DNA of 64,000 bases, from positions 1 to 64,000 of the forward strand of contig NZ_JANLNW010000067.1 of NCBI RefSeq assembly GCF_025465945.1, read 5' to 3'. The notes beneath the pieces are model-generated. The model was not told the origin of the DNA. It worked only from the letters and a program-made list of their open reading frames with translations, and made no database searches. Position 1 is the stretch's first letter. The number at the start of each line of letters is the position of its first letter. Source of the DNA: Pseudomonas sp. 6D_7.1_Bac1 (GTDB lineage Bacteria > Pseudomonadota > Gammaproteobacteria > Pseudomonadales > Pseudomonadaceae). A program made the translations under genes and the position numbers. Shown in pieces: positions 8,278 to 17,089 of this stretch.

Positions 8278-9722
8278 GCTTCTCCATTACCCTGGACGGT
8301 CTGTACATCGATGGCCGATGGTCGGCCGGCGACGAGCACTTGCGGGTCATCAACCCGGCGACCGAAGCCCTGTTGACCACGGTCAAAGGCGGCGATGAGC
8401 ACGCGGTCGATCAAGCGGTCACAGCGGCCAGCGCGGCATTTGCCCAGTGGTCGAAAACCACCGGTGCCGAGCGTGGCGCGATCCTGCGCAAGATCGCCAA
8501 CGGTGTGCAGGCACGCCGCGAGCGTTTGATGTATTTGCAGTCGAGCAACAATGGCAAGCCACAGTTCGAAGCGGGCATCGACGTCGATGACGTGATCGCC
8601 ACGTTCGAGTATTACGCCGGTCTGGCCGAAGCGTTGGACGCCGGCCAGGACCGCACCGTGGAACTGCCGAGCGAAGACTTTGCCGCCCGTGTACGCCGTG
8701 AACCGTGTGGCGTGGTGGGGATGATCGTGCCGTGGAACTTCCCGATGGTCACCACCGCCTGGAAACTCGCGCCGGCCCTGGCGGCGGGTTGCTGCGTGGT
8801 GCTCAAACCTTCGGAAGTCACGCCGCTGCCGGAGCTGGAACTGGCGGCGATCATCGCCGAGAGCGGCTTGCCCAGCGGTGTGTTCAACCTGATCTGCGGC
8901 ACGGGCCCGGCGGTCGGTGCGCCGCTGTCGGCCGATCCACGGGTGGCGAAGATTTCCTTCACCGGCAGCAATGCGGTTGGCGTTCAGGTCATGCAGCGTG
9001 CGGCGGAAACCGTCAAAGGCGTGAGCCTGGAACTGGGCGGCAAATCATCGCTGTTGGTCATGGCCGATGCTGATCTCGACCTGGCCGTGGAGCTGGCCAG
9101 TGGCGGTGGTTTCTTCAACGCCGGGCAGATGTGTTCGGCCACCAGCCGGGTATTGGTCGCCGATGAGCTGGCAGATGAATTCCTGCTGCGTTTGACGGCG
9201 CGGGCCGAAGCGATTCGCGTGGCTGATCCGTTTGACCCTGAAGTTGAAATGGGCGCGCTGGTCAATCAGGCGCAATACCAGCGCGTGCTCGGACACATCG
9301 ACCGTGGCCTGAGTGCTGGTGCTCGCTTGGTCTGTGGCGGCGAACGCCCGGCCGATCTTCCACGCGGTTATTTTTTACGCCCGACCGTCTTCACCGACGT
9401 GCCCCTCGACAGTGCGTTGTGGTGTGAAGAGATCTTTGGCCCGGTGCTGTGCGTGCGCAGTTTTGCCACGGAACAAGAGGCCATCGAGTTGGCCAATGAC
9501 AGCCAGTTCGGTCTGGTGGCCAGCGTGGTCAGCCGTGATATGGCGACCGCCGAACGGGTCGCCAACGCCTTGCAGGCGGGGCTGGTGTGGATCAACGCAC
9601 CGCAGGTGATCTTCCCGCAGACCGCCTGGGGCGGTTACAAACAGAGCAGCATCGGCCGCGAGTTGGGGCCGTGGGGCCTGCAGGCGTTTCAAGAAATAAA
9701 GCACGTGATTCGCGCCGTCTGA
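8274..9722 (+). CDS. NAD(P)-dependent aldehyde dehydrogenase
   Basis: 482 residues from the ATG at 8274, inside the stop of the decarboxylase gene (ATGA overlap, translational coupling). It has the aldehyde dehydrogenase signatures: the catalytic-site Asn in PWNFPMVT near residue 153, the general-base Glu in SLELGGKSS near residue 252, and the nucleophilic Cys in NAGQMCSATSRV near residue 287. It is closest in style to betaine/aminoaldehyde dehydrogenases. Next to an AruI-like enzyme, the likely reaction is 4-guanidinobutyraldehyde to 4-guanidinobutanoate. The exact aldehyde is inferred from context only. Confidence 0.88.
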   Translation: MSFSITLDGLYIDGRWSAGDEHLRVINPATEALLTTVKGGDEHAVDQAVTAASAAFAQWSKTTGAERGAILRKIANGVQARRERLMYLQSSNNGKPQFEAGIDVDDVIATFEYYAGLAEALDAGQDRTVELPSEDFAARVRREPCGVVGMIVPWNFPMVTTAWKLAPALAAGCCVVLKPSEVTPLPELELAAIIAESGLPSGVFNLICGTGPAVGAPLSADPRVAKISFTGSNAVGVQVMQRAAETVKGVSLELGGKSSLLVMADADLDLAVELASGGGFFNAGQMCSATSRVLVADELADEFLLRLTARAEAIRVADPFDPEVEMGALVNQAQYQRVLGHIDRGLSAGARLVCGGERPADLPRGYFLRPTVFTDVPLDSALWCEEIFGPVLCVRSFATEQEAIELANDSQFGLVASVVSRDMATAERVANALQAGLVWINAPQVIFPQTAWGGYKQSSIGRELGPWGLQAFQEIKHVIRAV

Positions 9723-9741
9723 CAGCACGAAAACGGCCCAC

Positions 9742-9764
9742 GCATGCCTCGAAACGAGGCATGC
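9742..9764. other. Perfect 10-bp hairpin after the aldehyde dehydrogenase
   Basis: Arms GCATGCCTCG and CGAGGCATGC around AAA, 19 bases after the stop. No T tract follows, so it may be an mRNA-stabilising or processing stem rather than a terminator. It lies just before the second copy of the repeated regulatory element. Confidence 0.5.
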
Positions 9765-9770
9765 ATCCGG

Positions 9771-9803
9771 GACATGGCACCAATGATTTTTTTTCGATTG
9801 TTG
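9771..9803 (+). promoter_or_regulatory. Putative operator, copy 2 of the repeated 33-base element
   Basis: Starts GACATGGC and ends TCGATTGTTG with a run of eight T inside, matching 6503-6535 at about 27 of 33 positions and with equal spacing. It lies 137 bases before the solute-binding-protein ATG. This suggests that the transporter genes have their own promoter under the same regulator as the decarboxylase gene. Confidence 0.5.
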
Positions 9804-9939
9804 CGCGTTTTGCGTGACCTCAGGATGACCCCGCAGACCTTGCTACAGCCCTTGAAACACGAGGGCTTGCAGCAGATCGATTAGCACGGGCGCAAGGGAT
9901 GCCTCTACCTCATACCTACAACAATAAACGGAGTCCTTC

Positions 9940-11043
9940 ATGGGCGATCATGATCTGAACAGAAGACAATTCATCAAGACCGTAGGTGTTGCGTCGGTTG
10001 CTGCGGCCGCGATGAGCATGCCGTTCGTCCGCGCCAACGCCAGTGACACCCGTTTCCAGGGCAAGACCCTGCGGCTGTTGACCTGGTCCGATGACACCGG
10101 GCTTGCTGCACTGCGCAACATTGCCGCGACCTTCGAAGCCAAGTACGGCTGCAAGGTCATCGCAGACCGCACCGGCAGCACCTCGGAAATGGTCGCCAAG
10201 CTCAAGGCCGGTGGTGATCGCCCTCAATACGACGTCATCACCCTGGCCGGTGTGGGCGCTGAAGGCCTGGCCGCCGCCGGCCTGCTGGAAAAGCCCGACC
10301 TGAACCGCATTCCCAACCTGGTCGACGTGCCTGAGAAATACCGCACTGGCGCCAACGGTCACGGTATTGGTTACCTGCTCTGGTGCAACAGCCTCGTCTA
10401 CAGCACCCGCACCATGAAAGAAGCCCCGGACAGCTACGCGGCCCTGTGGGACGCGGACCTGGCGCCGAACATTTTCCTGCCGCCGCCGAACTGGACCGAG
10501 GCCATGGACCTGATCATCATCGCCGCCAAACTGGCCGGTGGTGACGAGCACAACGTCGAGCCTGGCTTCAAGAAACTCGCCGAGCTCAAGAGCCGTGTGG
10601 TGACCCTGGGCGAAAACCCGAACCAGATCGCCGAACTGTTCCGCACCGGCTCCCTGGATCTGGGCGGCCTGTACGCTCCAGCGTTCTTCCCGAAACAGAT
10701 CCGCGATCCGAACTACGGCCTGAGTGCAACCTTCGGCATGAAGGAAGGTTTCTACACCGACCTGATGCAGTCGGTCATGCCGAAAAACCGTCCGGGCGAT
10801 ACCGACCTGGCCTACGCCTTCATCAACCATTCGCTCGACCCACTGGTGCAGGGCAAGATGGCCGAAGACATCTACAACGGCCCGGTCAACGCCAAGGCAA
10901 TCATCTCTGCCGAAGCGCGCAAGAATCCGTTCATCCTGACGCCAGAGCAGATTGCCGAGAAGGCGATCATGCACGACAACGCCTTCCTGGCGACGGTGCA
11001 TGACCAATGGATTCGTCGTTACACGGAAATCTTCTCTTCCTGA
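9940..11043 (+). CDS. Polyamine-type ABC transporter substrate-binding protein, Tat-exported
   Basis: 367 residues. The N-terminus has a twin-arginine signal (NRRQFIKTVGVASVAAAAMS, cleavage probably after the VRANA stretch near residue 30), so export of the folded protein through Tat is expected. The rest matches PotD/PotF-like periplasmic binding proteins (RLLTWSDDTGLAALRNIAAT, then YDVITLAGVGAEGLAAAGLL). CGGAG precedes the ATG. It is the first of four transporter genes (binding protein, two permeases, ATPase) downstream of a ketoarginine decarboxylase and a dehydrogenase, so a guanidino or amine compound is the likely ligand (inference). Confidence 0.87.
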   Translation: MGDHDLNRRQFIKTVGVASVAAAAMSMPFVRANASDTRFQGKTLRLLTWSDDTGLAALRNIAATFEAKYGCKVIADRTGSTSEMVAKLKAGGDRPQYDVITLAGVGAEGLAAAGLLEKPDLNRIPNLVDVPEKYRTGANGHGIGYLLWCNSLVYSTRTMKEAPDSYAALWDADLAPNIFLPPPNWTEAMDLIIIAAKLAGGDEHNVEPGFKKLAELKSRVVTLGENPNQIAELFRTGSLDLGGLYAPAFFPKQIRDPNYGLSATFGMKEGFYTDLMQSVMPKNRPGDTDLAYAFINHSLDPLVQGKMAEDIYNGPVNAKAIISAEARKNPFILTPEQIAEKAIMHDNAFLATVHDQWIRRYTEIFSS

Positions 11044-11082
11044 CCGAGTGTCGAACACCAGATCTTCAATCACAGAAGATCC

Positions 11083-11174
11083 CCTGTGGGAGCGAGCCTG
11101 CTCGCGATGAATCCTGCCAGTCGACATTGATGTCACTGACAGATCGCTATCGCGAGCAGGCTCGCTCCCACAAG
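11083..11174. repeat. REPIN (GAGCCTGCTCGC type), paired inverted copies
   Basis: Left arm TGTGGGAGCGAGCCTGCTCG and right arm CGAGCAGGCTCGCTCCCACA enclose about 50 variable bases. It lies between the binding-protein gene and the first permease. It may stabilise the upstream mRNA and lower downstream expression, as intra-operon REPs can do. Confidence 0.9.
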
Positions 11175-11236
11175 GGGCCAATGTGTCTGGAAGACCTGTG
11201 TTCACTCAGCTGCTTTCCATTGACGAGACCATTGCT

Positions 11237-12145
11237 ATGGAACACCAACCTCTGACCCAATCGGTCAGCCCTGCTGCCATACGCCCCCGCCTCGGCCTTT
11301 CGCCGACGACGCGTGCCTGGTTATTCCTTTCGCCATCGATGCTGTTTCTCGGTGTGCTGATTGCTGCCAGCCTGCTGGTGTTGCGCATGAGCGTGGGCAC
11401 CAAAGGGGCGGAATGGAGCGGATTCAGCCTGGCCAGTTATGCCCAGTTGCTGGAACCCTATTACCTCAAATCGCTGGTGCTGACCTTACGCCTGGCGTTG
11501 ATCAGTGCGGTGATTGCCGTGCTGCTGGCGATTCCGGTGGCGTACACCATGTCGCGCCTCACCTCCCCGTTGCTGCGTCGAGTGTTTCTGGCCGCAGTGC
11601 TGTTGCCGTTGCTGGTCAATCTGTTGCTGCAAAGCTACGGCTGGCTGGTAATCCTGGGACCTGGCGGGATGCTCAATCAGGCGCTGATGGGGCTGGGTCT
11701 GATCAAGCGTCCGATCATGCTGCTGTACAACCAGAACGGCGTGTTGATGGGCCTGGTACAAACCGCTTTCCCGTTGGCCGTGCTGCCGATTGCCAGCGCG
11801 ATGCGCGGCGTTGCCCGCACTTACGAAGAAGCCGCTGCGACCTTGGGCGCGAGCCGCTTGAAGGTGTTTTTCCAGATAGTGCTGCCGATGAGCATGCCGG
11901 GCATCATCACCGGCGCGACCCTGGTGTTTGCCTACAACGCCAGCAGCTTTGTGGTGCCCTTGCTGCTCGGTGGTCGGCGAGTGCCGATGCTCGCAGTGAT
12001 GGTGCATGACCAGATCGCCCCGCTGATGAACTGGCCAGCCGCCTCCGCTGCGGGTGTGGTGCTGATCGTGACCACACTGGCCATCATGACCTTGTCCGAA
12101 TACATCACTGGCCGTCGTCGGCGCATGCTGGAGGCTTCGCAATGA
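11237..12145 (+). CDS. ABC transporter permease (PotB-type)
   Basis: 302 residues from the ATG at 11237; the frame extends to 11183 but that would run close to the REP pair, and the ribosome site before 11237 is weak. There are six or so hydrophobic segments (for example FLSPSMLFLGVLIAASLLVL near 30 and a run of VLLPLLVNLLLQ near 127) and the EAA loop that contacts the ATPase, YEEAAATLGASRLKVFFQ near 198-215. It pairs with the second permease, which it overlaps by four bases. Inner membrane. Confidence 0.87.
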   Translation: MEHQPLTQSVSPAAIRPRLGLSPTTRAWLFLSPSMLFLGVLIAASLLVLRMSVGTKGAEWSGFSLASYAQLLEPYYLKSLVLTLRLALISAVIAVLLAIPVAYTMSRLTSPLLRRVFLAAVLLPLLVNLLLQSYGWLVILGPGGMLNQALMGLGLIKRPIMLLYNQNGVLMGLVQTAFPLAVLPIASAMRGVARTYEEAAATLGASRLKVFFQIVLPMSMPGIITGATLVFAYNASSFVVPLLLGGRRVPMLAVMVHDQIAPLMNWPAASAAGVVLIVTTLAIMTLSEYITGRRRRMLEASQ

Positions 12146-12990
12146 GCACATTGATCAAGAAGCGCCTGTCGCTGCTGCCAGGCGACACCGGCAAATTTGC
12201 CGGGATCCTTTCAGGCGTCATCCTGTTCCTGGCGGTGTTGCCGATCCTGACCATGATCGTCATGTCGTTCAGTGGTTCTTCGAACCTCGACTTCCCGCCC
12301 AGCAGTTACAGCCTGCAATGGTACAAGGCAGCCTGGCACACCTTCGCGTCCCCGGACGCCAGCGATGTGCTGAGCCTGGGCAAAGCCATGACCACCAGCT
12401 TGATGGTGTCGTGCATGGCCATGATCTTCGCCACCCTCGTTGCGGTGCCGGCGGCCTATGCGCTGACCCGTCTGGAGTTCCGTGGCAAAGCCGTTGCACT
12501 GCAATTGATGTCGCTGCCGTTGGTGTTTCCGATGGTGGTGCTGGGCCTGGCGTTGTTGCTGGTGTTCGACAGCCTGCCGTTCCAGATGACCATTTCGCGT
12601 CTGGTGATTGCCCACGTCATTCTTGCCCTGCCGTTCGTCGTGAAGAACTGCACGGCGGCGATGCTCTCCATCGGCACCGAAGTCGAAGAGGCCGCGCAAA
12701 TGCTTGGCGCTTCACCGCTGCGGGCGATTGTCGATGTGGTGGTGCCGTTGATGAAGTCGGGGATCCTGGCCGGGATGCTGCTGGCGTTCATCGTCTCGTT
12801 CAACGAGTTCACCGTGACGTACTTCCTGTACACCATCGATGTCATGACGGTGCCTATCTGGATGTTTAGCCGCACCGTGTCGTCGCTGGACCCAACCGTA
12901 TTCTCGTTTGCCGTGCTGATCGTGCTGATCGACTTCGTCCTGATCTGGGCGTTGGAGAAGCTAGTCGGTGAAGGTGGCGTTTCGTTCTAG
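12142..12990 (+). CDS. ABC transporter permease (PotC-type)
   Basis: 282 residues; its ATG overlaps the stop of the first permease (ATGA). About six membrane spans and an EAA loop (VEEAAQMLGASPLRAIVDV, about residues 176-194). A conserved FNEFTVTYFLYT segment near residue 216 is typical of the PotC/spermidine-putrescine permease family. It forms the membrane channel with the PotB-type subunit. Confidence 0.88.
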   Translation: MSTLIKKRLSLLPGDTGKFAGILSGVILFLAVLPILTMIVMSFSGSSNLDFPPSSYSLQWYKAAWHTFASPDASDVLSLGKAMTTSLMVSCMAMIFATLVAVPAAYALTRLEFRGKAVALQLMSLPLVFPMVVLGLALLLVFDSLPFQMTISRLVIAHVILALPFVVKNCTAAMLSIGTEVEEAAQMLGASPLRAIVDVVVPLMKSGILAGMLLAFIVSFNEFTVTYFLYTIDVMTVPIWMFSRTVSSLDPTVFSFAVLIVLIDFVLIWALEKLVGEGGVSF

Positions 12991-13051
12991 CTTCTGCCTG
13001 GAGGTGCCTGCGCTCGATCATGCTGCGTTAAAAGTCAGCTCAGAATGCTCA

Positions 13052-13065
13052 TTGACTAAAGTCAA
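13052..13065. promoter_or_regulatory. Small palindrome before the ABC ATPase gene
   Basis: TTGACT-AA-AGTCAA, a perfect 6-2-6 dyad, sits in the 158-base gap between the second permease and the ATPase gene, 84 bases before the ATPase ATG. It could be a regulator site or chance. Confidence 0.25.
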
Positions 13066-13148
13066 CTCCGCTTCTTCGCAGACTTTTGCCTTGCCTGATC
13101 ATCGCTCGGCGACCTCCAGCCAGAACCTTTATTCTTGAGGTGAGCAAC

Positions 13149-14204
13149 ATGACTGGTCTGATTCTGGAAAACGTCGGGAAACGTTACGGCACGGCATGCG
13201 CGGTCAAGGACGTCAATCTGCACCTGCCTGAGGGCAAACTGGTGTGTTTTCTCGGCCCGTCGGGCTGTGGCAAAACCACCTTGCTGCGGATGATCGCAGG
13301 TCTGGAAACCCTGTCCGAAGGCGAGATTCGTCTGGACGGTGAAGACATCGGCAACACACCGGCGCACCTGCGCAATTTCGGCATGGTGTTTCAGTCGCTG
13401 GCGCTGTTCCCGCATATGACGGTTGGCGAGAACATTGCCTACCCGCTGAAACTGCGTGGTGTGAGCAAGGCCGATCAGCAGGCGCGGGTCACTGAACTGC
13501 TGCAAATGATTCAGCTGCAAGAGATGGTTGATCGTCCGGTGTCGAAACTCTCCGGAGGTCAGCGTCAACGCGTGGCGATTGCCCGGGCGATTGCCACGCA
13601 CCCGAAAATCCTCCTGCTCGATGAACCGCTGTCGGCACTGGACGCCAAGCTGCGCGAGTCGATGCAAGTAGAGATTCGTCAGCTGCAGCAACGCCTGAAC
13701 ATCACCACCATCATGGTCACTCACGATCAGCGCGAAGCCATGACCATGGCCGATATCGTGGTGGTATTAGGCGAGAATCGGGTGCAGCAGGTCGGCACGC
13801 CGATCGAGATCTATCGCCATCCGGCCAACGAATTTGTCGCCGACTTTATTGGCACCGGGAACATTTTCCCGGCCACCGCATTGGGTGATGGCAAGGTCGG
13901 TTTGCCCGGCGGCGATGCTCTCCAGGTGCCGATTTGCAGCAGCATCGTGGTCGGCGAAAAGGTCAAGATGCTCGTGCGTCCCGAGGACTTGCAACTGTCG
14001 CACCCACAGGCGAGCGCAGGTAATCGGCTGCTGGGTAGAGTGACGTTCGTGCGGGATATCGGCGCAACCATCGAGACCACGGTCGAGTGCTCCGGCGTGA
14101 CGCTGACAGCCTTGAGCACGCCGTGCCAGGGCATCGGCCTGAGCATCGGCAACCCGGTGTCGGTGACCATTCCGTCCGAAGCCTGCCGCGTGCTTGGCGT
14201 CTGA
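13149..14204 (+). CDS. ABC transporter ATP-binding protein (PotA-type)
   Basis: 351 residues from the ATG at 13149, with GAGGTGA seven bases upstream; an upstream in-frame start at 13086 lacks a ribosome site. It has Walker A (GPSGCGKTT, about 35-43), signature LSGGQRQRVAIARA (about 134), Walker B ILLLDEP (about 155), the H-loop MVTHDQ (about 190) and a C-terminal TOBE-like domain after about residue 260. It energises the two permeases upstream. It is separated from them by 158 bases, so an additional promoter is possible. A REP pair follows the gene. Confidence 0.9.
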   Translation: MTGLILENVGKRYGTACAVKDVNLHLPEGKLVCFLGPSGCGKTTLLRMIAGLETLSEGEIRLDGEDIGNTPAHLRNFGMVFQSLALFPHMTVGENIAYPLKLRGVSKADQQARVTELLQMIQLQEMVDRPVSKLSGGQRQRVAIARAIATHPKILLLDEPLSALDAKLRESMQVEIRQLQQRLNITTIMVTHDQREAMTMADIVVVLGENRVQQVGTPIEIYRHPANEFVADFIGTGNIFPATALGDGKVGLPGGDALQVPICSSIVVGEKVKMLVRPEDLQLSHPQASAGNRLLGRVTFVRDIGATIETTVECSGVTLTALSTPCQGIGLSIGNPVSVTIPSEACRVLGV

Positions 14205-14214
14205 CTTACTGGCC

Positions 14215-14297
14215 CTATCGCGAGCAGGCTCGCTCCCACACTGGATCGTATGTGAACACTTCAGATCAAATGTGGGAGCGAGCCTGCTCGCGATGGG
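14215..14297. repeat. REPIN (GAGCCTGCTCGC type)
   Basis: Inverted arms CGCGAGCAGGCTCGCTCCCA and TGGGAGCGAGCCTGCTCGCG around about 33 bases, in the gap between the convergent ATPase and AraC genes. Confidence 0.88.
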
Positions 14298-14324
14298 TCC
14301 GGCACAGCCTGCCGAAAACTCTGA

Positions 14325-15254
14325 TCAGACAGACATCCGCAATCGCGCCAGATCCCGCAACGGTGGCGCGCCAAACAGCCGGCTGTACTCGCGGCTGAAC
14401 TGCGAGGGGCTTTCATAGCCCACGCGGTAACCCGCCGCCGAGGCGTCTATGCCTTCGGCGAGCATCAAGCGCCGCGCCTCTTGCAGGCGCAGTTGCTTCT
14501 GGTATTGCAGTGGACTCATGGCTGTCATCGCCTTGAAGCGATGGTGCAGGGTCGACACGCTCAGGTTCACTTCCTTGGCTAACTCATCAATGCGCAACGG
14601 CTGCTCGTAGTTGCCGTTGAGCCATTTGATCGCCTGACTGATGCGATGGCTCTGGCTGTTGGCGACGGCGATCTCATACAGCCGATGCCCCTGCTGGCTG
14701 CGCAACAAGCGATAGAGAATTTCCCGGCGAATCAGCGGTGCAAGCATGGCGATGTCTTTCGGGGTGTCGAGCAGGCGCGCCAGACGCAGTACCGCGTCGA
14801 GCATTGGCTGGTCGAGTCGCTCGACGTACAGACCGCGTCCGGTGGGGCGGGTCGGTACGCCAAGCGGTCCGGCGTCGGCAATCAATGCAGTGATTTCCGC
14901 CGGGTCGATGTCCAGGCGCAAGGCCAGGTTGGGATGCTCGCTCGAGATGTTGACCACGCGTCCACTGAGGGGCATCGAGACCGAAACCACCAGGTAATTG
15001 AGCGGGTCGTAGTTGAAGGACTCATCCGCCAGTCGAACTTCCTTGCGGCCCTGAGCCAGGATGCACAGCGCCGGTTGCGCCAATCCGGGCGAGAAGTCGT
15101 GTGGGGTGCTGTGGCGCGACAGAAACAGCGAGCCGATGGCGGTGGCGTAGGTGCCGTCCTCGGTGGTGTTGCGACGGATGATCGTGGCCAGTTCCGCGCG
15201 CTGTTTTTCCATGCCGGCGTCCAGCGGGGCGAGGGGGTGATCGAGCGGCGACAT
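14325..15254 (-). CDS. AraC-family regulator with AraC-type N-terminal sensor domain
   Basis: 309 residues from the ATG at 15254, chosen for the GAGGA eight bases upstream; a GTG at 15290 and an ATG at 15263 are alternatives. The N-terminal half (about 10-190, with FSPGLAQPALCILAQGRKEV) is the AraC_N cupin-like domain. The C-terminal half has two helix-turn-helices (about 200-300; IDELAKEVNLSVSTLHHRFK and a second ending GYESPSQFSREYSRLFG). This group often controls an adjacent oxidoreductase gene. The neighbour across the 327-base gap is a small monooxygenase-fold protein. Confidence 0.88.
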   Translation of the reverse strand: MSPLDHPLAPLDAGMEKQRAELATIIRRNTTEDGTYATAIGSLFLSRHSTPHDFSPGLAQPALCILAQGRKEVRLADESFNYDPLNYLVVSVSMPLSGRVVNISSEHPNLALRLDIDPAEITALIADAGPLGVPTRPTGRGLYVERLDQPMLDAVLRLARLLDTPKDIAMLAPLIRREILYRLLRSQQGHRLYEIAVANSQSHRISQAIKWLNGNYEQPLRIDELAKEVNLSVSTLHHRFKAMTAMSPLQYQKQLRLQEARRLMLAEGIDASAAGYRVGYESPSQFSREYSRLFGAPPLRDLARLRMSV

Positions 15255-15428
15255 GCAGGGCATCCTCGGTGAGGTGTTTGCGATGGGCACAGCTTATGTT
15301 TGTGCAAGGCTTTGCGGTAGACAAATCCTGCGCAAAGCTTGCCTGATTCTGCACCCGGTTGGCGCCCGGCGAGGTCAGAACAGGCGAAACTTGCTTGAAA
15401 CCCTTTCGTCATGTTCGCGACGTTGACA

Positions 15429-15460
15429 CGACGGCGCTCGGAGGGAATCGAGCGACGTCG
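15429..15460. promoter_or_regulatory. Strong dyad in the AraC/monooxygenase intergenic region
   Basis: Twelve-base arms CGACGGCGCTCG and CGAGCGACGTCG, with one mismatch, around GAGGGAAT. It lies in the 327-base gap 15255-15581, about 120 bases before the monooxygenase ATG. No other gene or RNA is visible in that gap. It could be an operator or a 5' UTR stem. Confidence 0.4.
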
Positions 15461-15581
15461 CAGGATTGTGCAATAAGCCGGCAGGAATCGACTAACGGGC
15501 CGTTCGCCAGGGACTTTATCGTTGACCCTGTCGCCACCTGTGCGCAGGTGGCTGATCGTTTACACCCTGGGAGAGTCGAAC

Positions 15582-15947
15582 ATGTCCATGCAGATCCCCG
15601 TCAGCCATATGGCTTTTGTCCGCGCCCGAGCGGGCCGCTCGCTGGAGTTGGGCGCGCGTTTGAGCAGCCTGATCGAACCGTCGCGCCAGGCTCCCGGCTG
15701 CCTGCACTTTGCCTTGCAACATTCCTTGTGCGATCCCGAACTGTGGCTGGTGTCCGGTTTCTGGGTCGACCAGCAGGCCATGACCGCCTACTTCGGCACT
15801 CCGGCCATGCAGATATTTGCCGAGCTGGTGCAGGAACTGGTGGTCAACCACCTGGATTTCCACACCTTCAGCGAAGTTTCGGCGGTTCAGGCTCGCGGCG
15901 AATATTCGCAGTTCAACACTGTACCGCTGCAGCAGTTGGCCAGCTGA
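15582..15947 (+). CDS. Antibiotic-biosynthesis-monooxygenase-fold (ABM) protein
   Basis: 121 residues from the ATG at 15582, which follows a GGGAGA site; the frame opens earlier at 15522 without one. It is a single dimeric alpha-beta barrel unit: strand VSHMAFVRARAG, helix to LSSLIEPSRQAPGCLHFALQ (about 25-46), then ELWLVSGFWVDQQAMTAYF (about 53-71) and a helix with VQELVVNHLDF (about 83). These small proteins are usually quinol or heme-linked oxygenases, or stress proteins. No substrate is suggested. It may be controlled by the divergent AraC regulator. Confidence 0.8.
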   Translation: MSMQIPVSHMAFVRARAGRSLELGARLSSLIEPSRQAPGCLHFALQHSLCDPELWLVSGFWVDQQAMTAYFGTPAMQIFAELVQELVVNHLDFHTFSEVSAVQARGEYSQFNTVPLQQLAS

Positions 15948-15956
15948 GGGTTTAGA

Positions 15957-16220
15957 ATGGCCGACTTTCCATTGGCCAGGATCCGCGACATGGCACGTAA
16001 AGAGTTTGCACAGTTCGAAGCCGTTTCCGCTGTAGTACCGGGTGAGGGAGGCTACAGTGCCGCCATCGCCGTCAAAGCCCTGGGTGGTTCAGGCGCCCCG
16101 CGCTTTCACAAAATCCTCGATGACCAGACATTCAAGACTGCCTTCGAAGCCGATCAGGCTGCCGAGCAGAAGCTTGAACAGTTGACCGACGTTGCTGAAG
16201 ACGGCGAACTGGTCTGGTAG
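15957..16220 (+). CDS. Small hypothetical protein
   Basis: 87 residues from the ATG at 15957, nine bases after the monooxygenase stop and with GAGGG upstream. An ATG at 15990 (MARKEFAQFEAV) with AGGA upstream would give 76 residues and may be the true start. The protein has a beta-rich stretch (EGGYSAAIAVKALGGSG) and an acidic helical tail ending GELVW. I do not recognise a domain. It is probably co-transcribed with the monooxygenase gene. Its stop abuts the stop of the convergent flavin reductase gene. Confidence 0.65.
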   Translation: MADFPLARIRDMARKEFAQFEAVSAVVPGEGGYSAAIAVKALGGSGAPRFHKILDDQTFKTAFEADQAAEQKLEQLTDVAEDGELVW

Positions 16221-16850
16221 TTACCTGGTCGTGCCCGGGCGGAACATCTTGAACAAGGCCTCAGGCCCCAACTGGAAGTAATCCGCCGGACCGCCGCCGC
16301 GCAGAATCGGTTCTGCGGCGGCGGTGTCGTACACCCCATCCTTGAGCAGCCACTTGGCGATATGCACGGCGACCACTTCACCGAGGATCAGCCAGCTCGG
16401 CACCAGTTCCTTGTCCGCGCGTTGCAACTGAATGATCTGCGTGACTTTGCACTCGAAGGACACCGGGCTTTCGGCGACGCGCGGCACCTGAATGATTTTC
16501 GACGCCGCAGGTGTCAGCCCGGCCAGTTCGAATTCATTGACGTCAGCGGTGACCATCGCGCTGCTCTGGTTCATCTGCTCGGCCAGCGGGCGGGTGGCCA
16601 GGTTCCAGGCGAATTCGCCGGTCTGCTCGATGTTGTTCAGGCTGTCTTTGCGGCCGACGCTTGAGAACCCGATGATCGGCGGAATGTAGTTGAACGCATT
16701 GAAAAAACTGTATGGCGCCAGGTTCAGCCGGCCTTTGGCATCCTGCGAGGAAATCCAGCCGATGGGCCGCGGGCCGACGATGGCATTGAACGGGTCATGG
16801 GGCAGGCCGTGGCCCAGGGCGGGTTCGTAGTAGTGAATATCGTCGGGCAT
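16221..16850 (-). CDS. Flavin reductase-like (FMN-binding split-barrel) protein
   Basis: 209 residues from the ATG at 16850 (MPDDIHYYEPALG); the longer frame to 16928 adds an unlikely N-terminus. It has the flavoredoxin/flavin-reductase pattern: FNAIVGPRPIGWISSQDAKG (about 19-38), then LAPYSFFNAFNYIPPIIGFS (about 42-61) and a segment with EFAWNLATRPLAEQMN (about 78). Such proteins bind FMN and reduce free flavin or small substrates with NAD(P)H. The physiological partner is not evident. Confidence 0.85.
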   Translation of the reverse strand: MPDDIHYYEPALGHGLPHDPFNAIVGPRPIGWISSQDAKGRLNLAPYSFFNAFNYIPPIIGFSSVGRKDSLNNIEQTGEFAWNLATRPLAEQMNQSSAMVTADVNEFELAGLTPAASKIIQVPRVAESPVSFECKVTQIIQLQRADKELVPSWLILGEVVAVHIAKWLLKDGVYDTAAAEPILRGGGPADYFQLGPEALFKMFRPGTTR

Positions 16851-16952
16851 CGCGTGGGTTCCTGAATGCAAGGCTTGGAAGGTTGAAGGCCATAGTGCAA
16901 GGGCTGATGGCTTATTTCCAGTTGTCATGGGGCATCAAAACAATGAGATCCC

Positions 16953-17043
16953 CTGTGGGAGCGAGCCTGCTCGCGATGACGGCGGCACATCCAGCATCAG
17001 TTCGACTGGCAGACCGCTATCGCGAGCAGGCTCGCTCCCACAG
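16953..17043. repeat. REPIN (GAGCCTGCTCGC type)
   Basis: Inverted arms TGTGGGAGCGAGCCTGCTCG and CGAGCAGGCTCGCTCCCACA about 50 bases apart, upstream of the flavin reductase gene and downstream of the tandem-repeat protein gene. Confidence 0.9.
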
Positions 17044-17089
17044 AGGACGTGCTGGTCTCGGATATTTGTTATCCCCCCAGAAACAACTA

